64,000 nt of DNA, from contig CAUEEP010000879.1 in the NCBI GenBank assembly GCA_958450365.1, positions 1 to 64,000 on the forward strand, read 5' to 3'. Positions 36,935 to 49,519 of the stretch are shown here, in pieces. A program made the translations under genes and the position numbers. A model generated the notes under the pieces. It was given only the letters and a program-made list of their open reading frames with translations. It made no database searches and was not told the origin of the DNA. Within the stretch, counting starts at the first letter, position 1; each line of letters begins with the position of its first letter. Origin of the DNA: Mesorhabditis belari (taxonomy: Eukaryota > Nematoda > Chromadorea > Rhabditida > Rhabditidae).

Positions 36935-37407
36935 TTTACAGTTCTTGATAGTTGTTTAGTTTAGAGATATGTTTAGAGATAATCTCTCGCAAAACTGGTT
37001 CTCACAATCTCGCAAATGGCCCCATCTGGTTCATCGTATCAGGTGGGGGAGGCGGCGCCGAAATAAGAAACTTGCACCCAAAAACCTGTAATACACTTTT
37101 GTTCACAAATGGTCGACATCTTTACAAATGGCGAGGCCACAAAGCTTCCTTTGGGATTTATGGACCAAACACAGCAACAAAAGACAAAAGCCGACCAGCT
37201 GAACAGTCCCACAAAACCCCTTTGGGTTTATAAAAAAGATGCACACAATACAAGTTACAAACAGGAAGACCCCCAACCGTTACCTAGATGACAGACGATG
37301 TGAAAAATGGCTCTGTGAGCGGCGCGTTTGGTCCTTAATGCATTGTAGGATTAGTTAACCTCTACTGATACAACGCTTCATTTGCGCTGCTATAGTTTTA
37401 GATTCTT
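36935..37407. other. No supported gene
   Basis: A plus-strand frame at 37109-37291 (KLPLGFMDQTQQQKTKADQL) is Gln/Lys rich and might be an exon, but no start, partner exon or domain is visible. Confidence 0.3.
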
Positions 37408-37845
37408 TCATTTTCGGGGAATTCTCCCCAACCCAATATTAAAGTTCACCTGGAAATAGTCATCAAATTTGACACGGAAAACTGCAAAAAGAGCATCGGC
37501 CAGCTGGGTTGTAATATCAAAGCGAAAACTTGATAAAGTTGTGAGTTTAGGGAAAAAAGTGCCATTTTCAATATATTTGCTCAAACAATTAAACCTGGTT
37601 CTTAATTGGAGCTCCGATCTTGCCAGAGAAGTCATTCGGTTCAATAGGCTCCAAAATGTGTTTGGAGAGATATTCATCGGAATCTCATCAATGCTTAAAT
37701 CGATGATCAATTTTACAGTAGTCTCAGAGACTCTGAACTCGATACCCTGATACAGACAAGGGCCATTTACTCGAAAAATTTCAATGTTCAACAAAAGGGG
37801 TCGTTGTGTGGAGCATATTGATCCGCCGAGGTATCGTTAGTACAA
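37408..37845 (-). CDS. Unclassified nematode protein, last exon
   Basis: An open exon of about 145 codons reads CSTQRPLLLNIEIFRVNGPC, VSETTVKLIIDLSIDEIP, SPNTFWSLLNRMTSLARSEL, TTLSSFRFDITTQLADALF and ends after LGRIPRK. The alternating beta-strand and helix composition resembles the C-terminal parts of nematode F-box-like families and the gene at 7252-8304, but no motif is decisive. The preceding exon is probably near 37880-37975 (REAAWLAFERRHS) on the same strand. Confidence 0.45.
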
Positions 37846-38290
37846 AGCTCCCACATCCAGATCAAACACTTTACCCGATTTTTAGCTAGTTCAACTTGAA
37901 TTATGTGGAATCATCTTTGAATATCTTCTTGAGTGCCTCCGTTCAAAAGCCAACCAAGCTGCTTCGCGGCTGATTTATGGAAAAACTGTCTTCTCAAAGT
38001 GTTGAAGGAAATCATTGCTAAAAACTCGGCATTCTGTCATTTTAACCTGGATTGATACAATGTGGAATGCAAGCAAAGATCAGATAACATTTTTGACATG
38101 TTTTATTGAAAGAGACCAACGCCAAGCGTGTCCTTCTATTGTTGAGGGTTTTTCTGAGTTTGTGCAGAAAATATTTCAAGTGAATTTTTGGCGTTGAACT
38201 CTTTTATGTGAACGCAAAAACATATTAACGGTCGATAGTTTTGTGATACTTTGGTGAATACGAGAACAGAGGGTTCTTTTGTTTGAAAGC

Positions 38291-38300
38291 TATATAAAAC
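38291..38300 (+). promoter_or_regulatory. TATA box of the double-CAP gene
   Basis: TATATAAAAC lies 62 bp before the start codon. The same 10-mer occurs at 50298, 55449 and 60789. Confidence 0.6.
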
Positions 38301-38361
38301 GGTCAACATAAATCATCGGAAATAGTTTGGAAAATCTGCATTTCGCGCCAAAGTTACGAGG

Positions 38362-41263
38362 ATGTTGACTGTTTTATTTTTATTTGCATGCTTCGTAAAA
38401 GGTTTGAGATTTTTTGATCGAACTTAATAAATTTGAGAGGATAGACGAAAATCGCTTTGTTATATTTAAAAAAAGAAAAAAAAGTTTTTTTGGATTTAAA
38501 TAGAAGATTGGCATCTCGACGGAAAGTATGGTTTCAGCCCGGAACCAAAAACAAATCGGTTTTTGAGAGGAAATCAATCCCAATTTTGGCTTCAAGCATT
38601 ATTTTAAATTGATCGGAAAGGCTGTTTAGCTTACTCAACAGCCACTCGAATTGAATGGGGCCACTTCACATCAGCCGAGCAGACAGCCATTCTTCAAGTG
38701 GGTTCAAATTGGTAACTGATGTGTTCTCCAAGTAGATTCAGCTCGCGTAGGCTTCTTCTGAAACTGTCAGACGCTGTCCGGTCCTCACGCACAATTATTT
38801 CCCTCAATCATCGTTAACTCTATTATATCTGAAATACTACTAGATCAAAATTGTGAAGAGCTTTTATCTAACCCGATTCAAAATTTGCAAGCTCTCTATC
38901 CGGCTGGTTCAGCATAAAAGCTTAGATACCTAAAGCTTATTTTGCAAAAGAAAACTGTCTCAGGCTCACAACGCTTTCCGCTCGAAATTGGCCTTGGGCA
39001 CATACAAGTCAGCGGCTGGGGTCAAGTTCGCCAAGGCCACAAATATGTATCAATTGGTGAGCCCTTTGTTGAGTCACTGTTGAATTGAATGCTTTTAAAT
39101 TGGATAATTAAGTCCCTCAGAGAAATTGATTCCAGAAATGGGATTTTAACGCGGCGGATGAAGCCTTTGATGCCTTGGTTCTTTGTCCAATGACTCCCAC
39201 AACCTACAAAGGACAGAACTTCTATAAAGGAATCAACGTTTCTAGGACGGGATGTGGTAGGTGTCAATTGTTGCCTTCATCTTTAATTCAAAACCAACGG
39301 TTCACTGTTTCACTCCCATTTTCAGGCACTAAGGCTTGCGCAGCGTGGACCAACGAATTTCACGCTTTTGGTCCTTCTGGTTACGTGATGACAGTAAACA
39401 CAAAACAGGCGACTCAGGTGAGATAAAATCGAAAAGAAACAAACTTTCCCCGAAGTTCAGATGGCTTGGGCCAAATCGCACTCGGTTGGGTGTGCGTGGG
39501 CGAATTGTCAAAATGGAGCCGATACCGTGATGCTTGTTATTTGTCGCTACACGCCAGAGTGAGCTCAAAAAAAGTGGTTTCAGCAACTTTTCTTTAGGGG
39601 CAACACGGCTGGAGTGAAAGCCTATGCACAAGGCGCAAAAACCTGTGCGATGTGTCCACCAGTCGCGGCACCGTGTGTGAAAGCAACTGGACTTTGCGGT
39701 GGTTAGTCATTGTCTGGATCTAGATGATCACAACAAACATTGCAAAACTTCTACCTTCCACCTTTCTTCTAAACTAACGAAATTTCTACCGTTTGAAAAC
39801 TTGAAACAAGTTTCAGAGCCTCTACCTGTACCCGATTACAAGCTCTTCCCAGCGGCCGATCAAACCTATTTTCTGAGTGTGAGTTGACCCTTTGTAAGAA
39901 AGGTGAAGTGTTTCTTTAGCTTTTAGCTCTATTCACATTTTGAAAATGATGTTATCAACCTCTGGACAATGATTTTTCTAGAAATTCAACTCAGTTCGCT
40001 CACAAATGGCTCTCGGGGAATTAACGTGGGACAACTGTAGCTGGCATTGGGCAACAAATGGTTATCCTTATCCGGTATGACAAAAAGAAAAGCAAAAAAA
40101 GTAAATCTCTGATTTCGGGTGGAAGATAAGCCAAACGAGACGATTTACTGGCCGGCATCGAAAGCCACCTATCAGCTGGTTGGGAATTAATAATTCTTTC
40201 ACTAAACTTCCTAACTCTTCAAGTGGAGTTTTCAGAAATGGGACGCCGGTCTGGCTTTATCGGCTGGTAAAAAACTCGCCTCAGCGAAATACTTTCCAGA
40301 CCCTACTGGGAATTATGCTCTAAACGCAAGTGTCGGTAATTTTGGCTACAATACCAATGTTGATGAATGGATCCCACGACGAGACAGCGAGGGCACGCTG
40401 CAGCAAATGAGTGAGTGAATTTGAAGTTTTAAAAACATAAAGGTATTGTGGCTGATTGTTAGTTGTTAGATAAATACTAATATGTAACGGTGTTTCTCAT
40501 TGAAATATAAAGTTTTAGTCAACGCAGCCTGGTTCACGTGGTACGGCTGCTTTGGGGTGCTGAAAATGGCCTATCACGCGATGGCCGACCCGAAGAATGG
40601 CACTCAAGTTTACGAGGATATTCTCTATACGGTAGCTAATTTTATTTAAAGTTTGCTTAAAAAGCTATAGTATTTGGCTGGGAGTGCTCGAAAGATTGGA
40701 TGCGCCTATCGAAATGACACTGGTTATTGGGGGATTCTCTGTTACACCTGGCCGAAGTGAGGCTTATGGCTTTGGTTTAAGTGATTTTTGAGAGTTTAGC
40801 CAGTTTTAAAAACACATAACTCTTCTTAGAGATAAGGTTTCTGTGTGATTTTGCTATCAATTTGTGCAAAACAATCTAGGTCTTTGAATGGGACCAGATA
40901 ATGCTTTGTGCCTCTAATCACAAAATCAAATAAACAAATTTCTTTTACGCTAAGGAGAGCCAAGTAAGCTATATTTTATAACTTTCAAAAATGTAAGATG
41001 TTCTAAATAAATTAATCGTTGAAACAGACAACAATTTAGCCCTTAAGAACAGTTCTTAGCTGGCAAAACTCGTTAAACTTACAAAAATTACCTGATTTTG
41101 ACAAGAAGGTTGTTGAATATGTTATTTTTACTGGCTGAGATTTTACCACTTCAGAGGATTGACTGTTGGTTCGGCTTTCTACCCAGCCGGTACTCCGGTT
41201 TGCTCCTCGTGTCCATCCACCGCTCCATGCAACAAGGCCACTGGACTTTGTGTTCTGAAATAG
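38362..41263 (+). CDS. Secreted protein with two CAP/SCP domains (VAP/ASP type)
   Basis: ATG 38362 opens a signal peptide (MLTVLFLFACFVKG), spliced to AYSTATRIEWGHF and SAEQTAILQAHNAFRSKLAL (start of CAP 1). Then follow LKWDFNAADEAFDALVLCP, MAWAKSHSVGCAWANC, VMLVICRYTP and a Cys hinge (CPPVAAPCVKATGLCG). CAP 2 follows: FNSVRSQMALGEL, LKWDAGLALSAGKKLAS, AAWFTWYGCFGVLKMAYHAM, ARKIGCAYRND and WGILCYTW, ending in a second hinge (CPSTAPCNKATGLCVLK) with TAG 41261. Double-CAP proteins are typical nematode secreted products (C. elegans VAP-1, parasite ASPs). The canonical CAP His/Glu set is only partly recognisable, so enzymatic activity is not implied. The last intron is about 390 bp; if retained, its GTGA donor stops the frame at 40758. 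Confidence 0.87.
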
Positions 41264-42533
41264 TTTTACTATTTCGAAATTGATATAAAAAATATATAAA
41301 GTTTGTTGCCGTTGAATTGTGAGCAAAATGTTTTATTGGAATGTAGCAACAAAAAATACTTCAACTCAATTGTGATTTTCTTTTGAAATGCTCAAACTGT
41401 TTCTCATCGAGCCGACATCGTCGATGGCATTGAGAAAATTGTGGGTTTGATGAAATTTTGTCGGCGATTTACAAACCTGATAGAACTATCAAAAAACCTA
41501 TAAGTCTACCAGTTGTGAAGGTCTTGTTCAAGTACAGCTACTTGAATGTGAATCCACTTTACTCACCAACTTCTCCACTTCATCATGGCAATTGTCGTGC
41601 ACTTGACAACACCTAAATCCTTTGATTGGCACAATTTGTTAATCACTACCAACTGATCAAATTCATTTTGTGGCTGCAACTTGGCTGAATCAACCAATGA
41701 CCACCAACCTGGCCCACAAAAGCACTTATATTTTGGCAAAAACACACTTCCCAACCAATATCGTACAATATTTTGTTGGAAGTGAATGCTTACACACGTT
41801 AAATTTAAGCCATGTGCTGAAAGTGATATAGATGAAAAGAGGTAATCGAAAGAGAAATACCATTTTGAAAAACTGGAGCCAACAGCCACTCTTTTAGATT
41901 TTCGATGTTACTAGGATAGAATTTGATGAGTTTCTGCTTAAAATAGTGATGTTTAACTTTAGAAGATCTGAAACGACGTGTCAAGAAAGGAACTCACAAT
42001 TGGTGGACATTGATTTTGATTTGAATCTCATTATGAGTAATGAGAATTTGGAGTGAGAAATTTGATAAAAAAGAAATGATTACGATGAGTGTGAGAAATT
42101 TCGTTATTGAAAATAAAACAGTCATGTTGAACGATGTTGGTTTCAAGGGGGTCGATTTATAAATTATTTCTGACAATGGAAATTTGAACAAAATTACAAA
42201 AAGGGAGACTAAATTGCAATACCAACAAAGGCCCGACAAGCGTTTAGATTCAGATCGTTGTATCCACTTTTGTAGCTTAAAGTTTCTTAGGCTCACATTC
42301 ATTGTTAGATCGAGAAACTTTTAGGCTTTTCTGAAAAAATTTTGATGTTTTTCTTGAAAATTCAACTTTAAGGTTGTGCCGAAAACCGATGCACAGTTCT
42401 ACTTTGAACTGGCCGCTTTAGCGTTATGGTTGTGTAATACTATACGATATGAATGTTTTCAAATCACAAGATTTAATTTATTCACTATTACTAGAGTAAA
42501 ATTAGACACAAGTTCTGCTCTGCTTATTTTCCT
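41264..42533. other. Intergenic; possible minus-strand exons
   Basis: A 108-codon minus-strand frame at 41563-41889 (KYKCFCGPGWWSLVDSAKL) and one of 102 codons at 41994-42302 lack recognisable domains or splice context. Confidence 0.3.
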
Positions 42534-43168
42534 CCACAGCCTCCGCCACAGCCACCGCCCAAAGAAGGCATCGAGAAAGATGGCATCGAGAAGGAAGGCA
42601 ACGAGAAGGAAGGAAGAGCTGGAGCGCCACCACCACAACCTGGAAAAAAATAGATCTTTTTAAGTACTGCTGTAAAAATACATTTATTTCTACTCCTGGT
42701 ATTATAAATACATCGAGAAAACTATGAAAGATTTGACTAGCAAGTTCTGCAAGTTATAAAATAAGCTGTAACCTCTAACTCTGGAAGCTGTAAGATTACA
42801 ATAGCTACTTTAAGTGTGTTCAAATCAACGACAAATAAATACTAACTAAGGTGTTCTAAAACGCACTCTTTTCTTTTTGATTTCAAGATATTCAGCTAAT
42901 GGTTGTTTGAATATTTTGAAAGCAAAGAGGGAAAGGGCGGAATGTCTGATCTGATATTTTAACAATGATTTGAGAAGAACAGACTCTAGTTCAAATTGTA
43001 TTATTTTAACAAAACGATAAACAAACCACAGCTAGGTGGTGGACAGGGTGGAGGACAAGGTGGAGGGCAAGGTGGAGGGCAAGGGGGAGGGCATGGGGGT
43101 GGAGGGCAAAAACAAGATGTGGTGACGGAGATAAGAGCGAGAAGGAAGATTTTCGTCGAGAAGTTCAT
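42534..43168 (-). CDS. Secreted Cys/Pro-repeat peptide with Gly/Cys tail
   Basis: ATG 43168 starts a signal peptide (MNFSTKIFLLALISVTTS), then CFCPPPP followed by five further CPPP units. A long intron (about 43020 to 42645) joins in phase to a second exon: GCGGGAPALPSFS, then PSFS/PSFSM repeats and GGGCGGGCGGK, stop TAA 42534. The mature chain is about 65 residues, almost only Cys, Pro, Gly, Ser and Phe. Such repeats suit a disulfide cross-linked structural or mucosal peptide (cuticle, pharynx or eggshell), or an antimicrobial. No named family is claimed. An acceptor just before the ATG (at about 43178) and a TATA box at 43421 imply a noncoding first exon near 43372-43400. Confidence 0.68.
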
Positions 43169-43420
43169 TGCTATAGTCTGTAAATAAATATTGAAGATCT
43201 TTGGGAAAAAACAAGCAGCCCGATAAATGGTTTGACCGATCTGATTCTTGTGGAGTAGACCATTATTTCACTCTCTTACGAAATAAAGATATTCTGTTCT
43301 TTTCTTTTTATCTAGACTTTAATTTTGTATAAATTCTGTAAAATTTAATACAATTAAAAGGCAAACCTGAGAATTGCTGAAGAAGAAGTGAATGAATGAA
43401 TGAAACGTGAAGCGTGTCAA

Positions 43421-43430
43421 CTATTTTATA
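43421..43430 (-). promoter_or_regulatory. TATA box of the Cys/Pro-repeat gene
   Basis: TATAAAATAG on the minus strand, about 30-50 bp before an inferred noncoding exon that ends at a CAG/GTTTGCC donor near 43371. Confidence 0.5.
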
Positions 43431-43856
43431 CCGAAATTTTTGGCTCAGATAATCATCTCTTCTCATTTCCTTTGAGGTTTTCCCCTATATCCAACAGTTT
43501 TTTTTGCACGTATTCAATTAGTGGAAAAGGGTGTTCATCTTTTCACGTTTTTCCTCCTGTTATTGTTTCCCGATAGCCTCTTCTCTTTTTCCTCACTTTT
43601 CTCATCAATTTCTCACTTTCTTCTCCGGTTTGACCTCACATAGAGTAAGTTTTGAGAAAAAAGACTTTAGTGTTTTCCTGACAGTTCTTTGCTTTACAAA
43701 TTTGGAAGCAGTTTCAGAATCAGCGCAAAAGGTGCTTTTAATGAAAAAAATGTCTGTTCTATTTGGAATTTCTCCCTTATGTTGGGACCATTGTCTAGCC
43801 AGTGAAATACATTTGTAGAATTGTATCGCAAATAGCATCGATTATTTTACTACTTT

Positions 43857-44160
43857 AGAAGACCGTTTGTTCTTTTCAAACATATGGTGCTTGCAATGCT
43901 GATCTCTTTCAAGCCCGTAGCCAGTGGGATGCAAAGGGTGCAGTTGCTTACGTTAAAACTTTTACGGGGGTGCAAAGTGGTTATGGTTGTCGATTTTGGC
44001 CAATATTTGTCAAATATGATTGTCGACCAATATTTTTTTGTGGGATGAGTTTCCCTTCGGTTCACCACAGAAATCCTAGCACGGTGATGATATCGACTAC
44101 ACGCGTAGCGGCGCCTACGGTGGAGTCTACTATCCGTTGTGCAGTGGATGAATGGGAAAT
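43857..44160 (+). CDS. Possible exon(s) of an unclassified secreted protein
   Basis: After an acceptor at 43858 the plus strand reads KTVCSFQTYGACNADLFQAR, SQWDAKGAVAYVKTFTG and VQSGYGCRFWP. In another frame near 44085-44145 it reads DDIDYTRSGAYGGVYYPLC. The evenly placed Cys and aromatic residues look coding. The minus strand is also open for 170 codons over the same place, so strand is uncertain. Confidence 0.3.
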
Positions 44161-45098
44161 CGAACGACGCGTCAACATCACTTCCAATTTCTTTGAGACG
44201 AACAATAAATCTTTTAAAGAATTGGAAAAAACTACGGGATTCCACTCGACCCGAATTTCCATTCGGTGAAATAAATCTATTGTGGTTCTTATCTCCGGAA
44301 GTGAACACAAAAACTCCGACAGCACAAATTCCCCAAATTTGAGTCGCCTGAAATGTGTGCACTCGAGAAACTCCAGAAACTAGATCTATTCCTTCGAATT
44401 GGATAGAATTGAGTTGATTCGAGTCGATAGAAAACCACGTCTAAAAACAGGTCTACCAGAGACCACACCTTGACCTTGGAATTAGAGTTCGAAATGAATT
44501 ATTTGATCTTGAAAAAAGATTTAGAATGGTGATCTGAGTCTGAGTCGAGAAGCTTAAAGGCAATTGAACTAGCCGTCGGCAAGAAATGTGTAATGTCAAA
44601 CTGATTTGAATGATTCAACTCGAAGCGGGGTCTTCAAAACGCCTACCATAAATTCTCTAGTAGATAACACTCCCAAATAGAATGAGACTTTTTGGGGATA
44701 TTGAACAATAGAATGACATGTCATACTATTAGAGATTTTACGTATGCTAATTAGTTCTTTCTTTGTGAAATAATTTGTGCTTTGGTCCCGTTTGTTCTGT
44801 TAAATATATGCTTTTGGTAAAAGTTTACTTTCTAATTGCAGCCTGTTACGCCTTCCTGCATGGGTTTTGTTCAAATCTTGAGAAATCGATCCACAGATTC
44901 GGAATCACTAACCAGAGGAAACTCTTTCGAAAAGGTCAAGGGTGAACCCTAAAAGATACTCTACGCAAACGTGAATCACAAGGAATGAGGGCGTTGACTG
45001 ATCTAGAGACGAGGACATAAAATGTGCGGTTGAAATGCGAAAAAAGATAAGGTTTTACCTTAAAAGGAAACAGAAAAAACTGATCGAAACACACCGAA

Positions 45099-46471
45099 AT
45101 GGGCTTTTCTTCTGCTCTTCTTTTCGCTTTTTTCGGGTCGGCGGCTCTCGCTGCTCCACAAGCCTCTTGCCCATCAGGCTTCACTTACACTGTCGCCTTG
45201 GATACTTGTTTGAGCTCTTCGACACAATACGGTAAGTATTTGTGGGATGAGCAGATATGTTTTTTGGTAACGAATATCTAAAACCGAAAACAAAATTTTC
45301 GATTGAAACCAAAGCGAAGATCCAAATATTATGAAATAGTCAAAAATGGTGTCATTTCCAATATTTTGCACTAAAGTTTGAACCAAAACGACCAAAAACA
45401 AATAATAACAAGGAACTCTGTCGGCCAAAGCCGTATTTTTATCTTAAGCAGTCAAGTCTAAGCCAAAGTACAAGAAGACAGACAATCTTGGCTTCAGTTG
45501 ACCGCTTTTGGTGGCTAACAAATCATTGGGATCAACAATTTGCTTCTGGGTTAAGAAAATGAGTCGTTCAGGTACGTGGGCTCAGGCGAATCTTTTCTGC
45601 TCGCAACATCAATCGAGCCTACTCTCGATTCACGATGATGACACCAACGCGCAGTTCGCCCGTCTTGTCTTCGGTGAGTTTGCTCATATACTGATATCGT
45701 CCAAAGATTTTTGAATTACATGGGCTAACACTATCATTTGAATTTTGATGAAAACGAAACAAAAAACAACACTTCAGCGCTGAGCGGCGATCATCGAAGC
45801 TGGCTGGGCCTGCAAAAGGATGCAAAGGGAGACTACGCGTGGACCGATGGAACACCATTGGATTATCAGAATTTTCGAGCAGTCGGTGAGTGGCATACAT
45901 CGGCAAAAGTGGCGTAATCTTGAGTAGTGGCGCTCTAAAACGTGGATAATTTTAAAAACTAACCTTTAAAAACTAACTACCGTAATCGTGTCTCTATATT
46001 GTCAGCAAACCATTTGAGCTTTGGCGCATTTTGTGAAAATTCGCGAGATGAATCGAATGATGTCAGAAATGAATAGGTTTGGCAACAGTTGAGCTTAAGA
46101 TTACGGTAGTTTTTAAAACTATCCACGTTTTAGAGCTACATTACTCGTCACTCTACTCGATTCGACTTTTGCCCCTTTTGGCTCGTTAGTGGGATAACTG
46201 ATGCCATAAAAACATAGAAGGACCACAGAAATATAAATAAGCAAACAATTTTGGTGAATGACTTGAAAACCATTAGAAAGAGACTTCAAAACAGAATAAG
46301 CTGTTTTCTGGAAGGGCCGCAAATAAATAGTCTATGTTTTTCGAATGAATATCTTATTGAAGTCTCGCAGGATCGGGCGACTGTTTCTACCTGGAGTCAA
46401 TGGGTTCCTATTGGGCAAAAGCCGATTGCACCGTTCAACTCACGTACTACTGCTCGACCACACCGCATTAG
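45099..46471 (+). CDS. Secreted C-type lectin-domain protein
   Basis: ATG 45099 opens a signal peptide (MGFSSALLFAFFGSAALA) and then CPSGFTYTVALDTC. Exon 2 carries the C-type lectin core ICFWVKKMSRSGTWAQANLF with CSQHQSSLLSIHDDDTNAQF. Exon 3 has SWLGLQKDAKGDYAWTDGTP with LDYQNF, and exon 4 has GDCFYLESMGSYWAKADC and LTYYCSTTPH, stop TAG 46469. The four framework Cys and the WIGL-like motif are present. There is no EPN or QPD sugar/Ca motif, so sugar binding is uncertain. Such lectins are often immune-regulated in worms. The join between exons 1 and 2 is one base out of frame (a TGA follows the obvious acceptor near 45500). A palindromic element sits in the intron before the last exon. Confidence 0.75.
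45922..46145. mobile_element. Palindromic MITE-like element in the lectin intron
   Basis: GCTCTAAAACGTGGATAATT at the left end and its near-complement at the right end, each followed by AAAAACTACCGTAATC-like sequence. The whole is about 220 bp. Confidence 0.65.
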
Positions 46472-48093
46472 GGCAACAAACCAGTAAACAAAAAAAAATT
46501 TGCAATAAATGTTCAAAGCATAAAGCACCGTACAAAACACCGTTGATTGGTATTAGCAGAGGGCGAATTCTTCTCGAATAGCTTTACTGTTGATCCACCA
46601 TATGTTTTTTTTTTCTATTTTCTATCGTAGCTTATCGAGTTTTTTGAGTCAGTATGAATAGAATTCAGCCAATTTGGATCAATTTTTGTCATCAGCTAGC
46701 GAATGAAAAAAAGATCTTTCATCAATCCTTTACAGTAGACAGTAGTGAGTCCACAGAAATTGCAAAAAGCTCAAATGAGAGAACTGAGAAAACTATCTGG
46801 TCCAAATCCCTTTTCCCCGAAGAAAATTCATCCAGAAGATTTGTTGCACAATCATATCGTACGTGCTTCCTGCATTGATCAAGTTTAACAACGTCGTACT
46901 AAAAAATATTGCAATGGGTTATGGGTTTAATTTTGTACTTTTGTATAATTAATCTGTGGAGAAATTTTTGATGAATTTGAGACTCAAGTGTCTGACACAA
47001 AAGACTCAGTCGGTGAGGATCTCGCATATACACGTGAACTAAATTTTGAATTCATTCCGTGGATGAAGCTCATCAATTTTAGTGGCGACAACTCTCACTG
47101 AGATCTAATCTCAAGTTTCTAGTAGCTTAGACTAAACGATATGAAAAACCAAAAGTTTTTACCCAGTCTAGTTTCTTCATAAATTTATTATAAATATTTA
47201 TAGTAACAATGTGCTTTATTTCTATAGCAAAAAGAAAGAAATTTACTAAAGAAAATAAAGCACAAAGTTTTTATTTCTCCTCAATATTTATCGAGAAGAC
47301 CGGCCTGGTCGAATTGATTGCTGACCGTTTGCTGCAAATCGAGAAATTTACTCATGAACATAATTCTACACAATGAGATATTGCGTTGTCGTATATATGC
47401 ATTGTCTGACTGCAAAACACCACATCTATGGGATCTCCTACCGTAGAATCTGTAATAGAAGCCCATGGGCTTCTAATTTTTCTGACCCCCTAAACCGCCA
47501 GACCAAAAAATAGATAATGGAGACCCTTTCAAAAAAAATATATTTTTGCGCGAGAAGCATTTTACTGAATACTATCAGGCCGAATCACCCTCAGAAACGC
47601 ATTTCCGATGATTTTTAACAACATGGCTCGAGTCTAGAGACCAAACATTGCCAAAAAATTTATTTCCTGGGCGAGGTTTATTCTATTCTGCGCAATACAT
47701 CCCATCCTAGATCTATGAGAGCTATCAGTGCTTGTTTTTAGGAAAACAGCGAAAAATCGATATGAGGCAGTAAAGAAACGCGGAAAGGGGACGAGAAATG
47801 GAAAACGAAAAGAGAAAAGGGTGTTCGCTTTCTTTTGGGCGAAACCCTCTGGGAACACTTCGCCCAAAATCGCCGCTGTTTTTGTTTTCATTCCACATAT
47901 GTTATGGTTAATTTTGTTTTCTTAAAATGTTTAAAGAAGTTCCTTTTTCGTTTCATAATGCTTTTTCTGTGTTTAGTGTTTCGCCAATAGCATTTTGGGC
48001 CAAGTTTCAGAAATCGATCCAAGATTTCTTTTACATTTTTTGACTTTCATCCATTGTTCAATTCAAAAACGGCTTTTTGAGCTAGATCCAATA
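46472..48093. other. Intergenic; one possible minus-strand 3' exon
   Basis: At 47281-47466 the minus strand reads MFMSKFLDLQQTVSNQFDQA then GLLDKY-stop, followed by AATAAA on that strand near 47262-47267. It could be the last exon of an unseen gene. Nothing else is supported. Confidence 0.3.
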
Positions 48094-49519
48094 ATGGCCG
48101 ATTGGATATGGCGTCCCAAAGTTGACGAGTCGAATGGAATTCCGGGAAATGAGCCAAATGTCGACGATTATCGTGTGTTTCCCTGTGTGAGATTCCAAGC
48201 CGACTACGCGAATTCGCCTTGTTGTCGTCTCAATGCCTATGTGAGTCTTGTTGACGAAAAGATAAGTTAGTGAGAGTTTTACTTTGACCATTTAACGGAG
48301 ATAACATGGCTGTCAAAGCTAGAAGCGTTTCGAGAAAGGAATTTCTCGGTGACTTTCACTGCGTCAAATCATTTGAATATGGTAGATGAAATATTTCTTA
48401 CAGTACTGGCCAAAATAGCATCGCCGGCCGAAATCCTTGGTTTTTTGAAAGCTGTAACTTGCAAACTATCAATGCACGACCACAAGTTTATTTCTATTCT
48501 GAAAGCACTTGATTAGCTTTATAGAAGAAGACACATTTTCTTTTCTTATGGTAACTTTTGAGTATATCATATAGAGTGTGCGACCCAAGCATAATAGTAG
48601 AAAATTGGATAGTTCTTCAACAAAATCTCTTGTTTCTTCGTGTGACCTGAATTTTTAAACCAGCCTCTAATTTATCTCATTTAGACTCTCTTTAAATGTG
48701 TCTCGACTCTATTGGCCGCCTTCTGGGTGCTGTCGTCGATCGGGATCGTAATCACAATGATTTCAACCGGGCACTCAGCCAAAAAGATCATGAAAGACTC
48801 ACCTCTCTTCGCCGTAAGTAAAAGGGCTCAACGTTAACCCATAGTTTTCAGATAGAACAGGCACTTTGTCTTGGGGTGGCGATCGTCTCATTTGCTGCCA
48901 TCTTCACAAAAAAACCCGCGTACGCCCAGATGCTCTTTCCGGCCTATGTAACTCATTTTCGAAGATTTGAGGAAGAAAGCTTTCAGATTGTGTTGGATCT
49001 TTGCTTGATTGGTGGCCAAATCTACTCGATTGTCGAAGTTGTGCAGCATGAAAAGTAGGAGAGTTAAGACTAGAGTGTGCTCCTCGTGATTAATGCGTTT
49101 TCTAAAATGTGACTAATTTGAAAACTACCGAACTCTTTGGCTTAATTGCCGCCGAGCCTGCTCGATTTTGGCACTCTTCGAGCATCAAAAAACAAAAAAA
49201 TGAGATCAAGATAAAATGGGTGGCTTGATAATTAGCTGCAAGAGTGCGGTAGTTTTCCAAATTAGCCACTTTTTAGAAAACGCATTAAGAAACACCCTCT
49301 AGCTAAGCCATTGAAATAAATTTCAATAATTTATAGCTTCAAACGCAACAACGTCGTGGAGAGTGGATTGTTTGGTGAGTCTATCGAAATGCCTTGTCGA
49401 TGAGGAAAATGAATTCAGCCTGCATTCTCGGCTTGGTGCTAATCGTGGTGATGGCTATTTGGACTTTCGCTATTCTCTACGTCTTCTACACTTATCTGCG
49501 GTTGGCATTGAATGTCTAA
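48094..49519 (+). CDS. Small multi-pass (about four-helix) membrane protein
   Basis: ATG 48094 starts a hydrophilic lead (MADWIWRPKVDESNGIPG) with CVRFQADYANSPCCRLNAY, then membrane helix 1 (LLAAFWVLSSIGIVITMIS), a short loop, helix 2 (EQALCLGVAIVSFAAIF), helix 3 (LDLCLIGGQIYSIVEVV) and helix 4 (CILGLVLIVVMAIWTFAILY with VFYTYL), TAA 49517. The layout of a Cys-rich lead and four helices resembles tetraspan or lysosome-associated four-pass proteins, but no signature was confirmed. Short introns, including one of about 37 bp after MLFPAY, keep the frame. The intron at about 49053-49336 hosts a palindromic element. Confidence 0.65.
49090..49288. mobile_element. Palindromic MITE-like element in the four-pass gene intron
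   Basis: TTAATGCGTTTTCTAAAA at the left end and its complement at the right end. The inverted arms are about 48 bp and also share GAAAACTACCG with the element at 45922-46145. Confidence 0.7.

Noticed and set aside
40758..40760. TGA as the normal end of the CAP gene
   Set aside because: It lies across a GTGAGG donor. The next exon joins in frame and supplies the expected Cys-rich hinge.
43032..43214. GGTGGA tandem repeat as a minisatellite
   Set aside because: It is the coding repeat (CPPP on the minus strand) of the secreted peptide gene.
43850..44362. 170-codon minus-strand frame
   Set aside because: It has no motif, and the plus strand at the same place has a better acceptor and Cys pattern. 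Strand is left open in the feature list.
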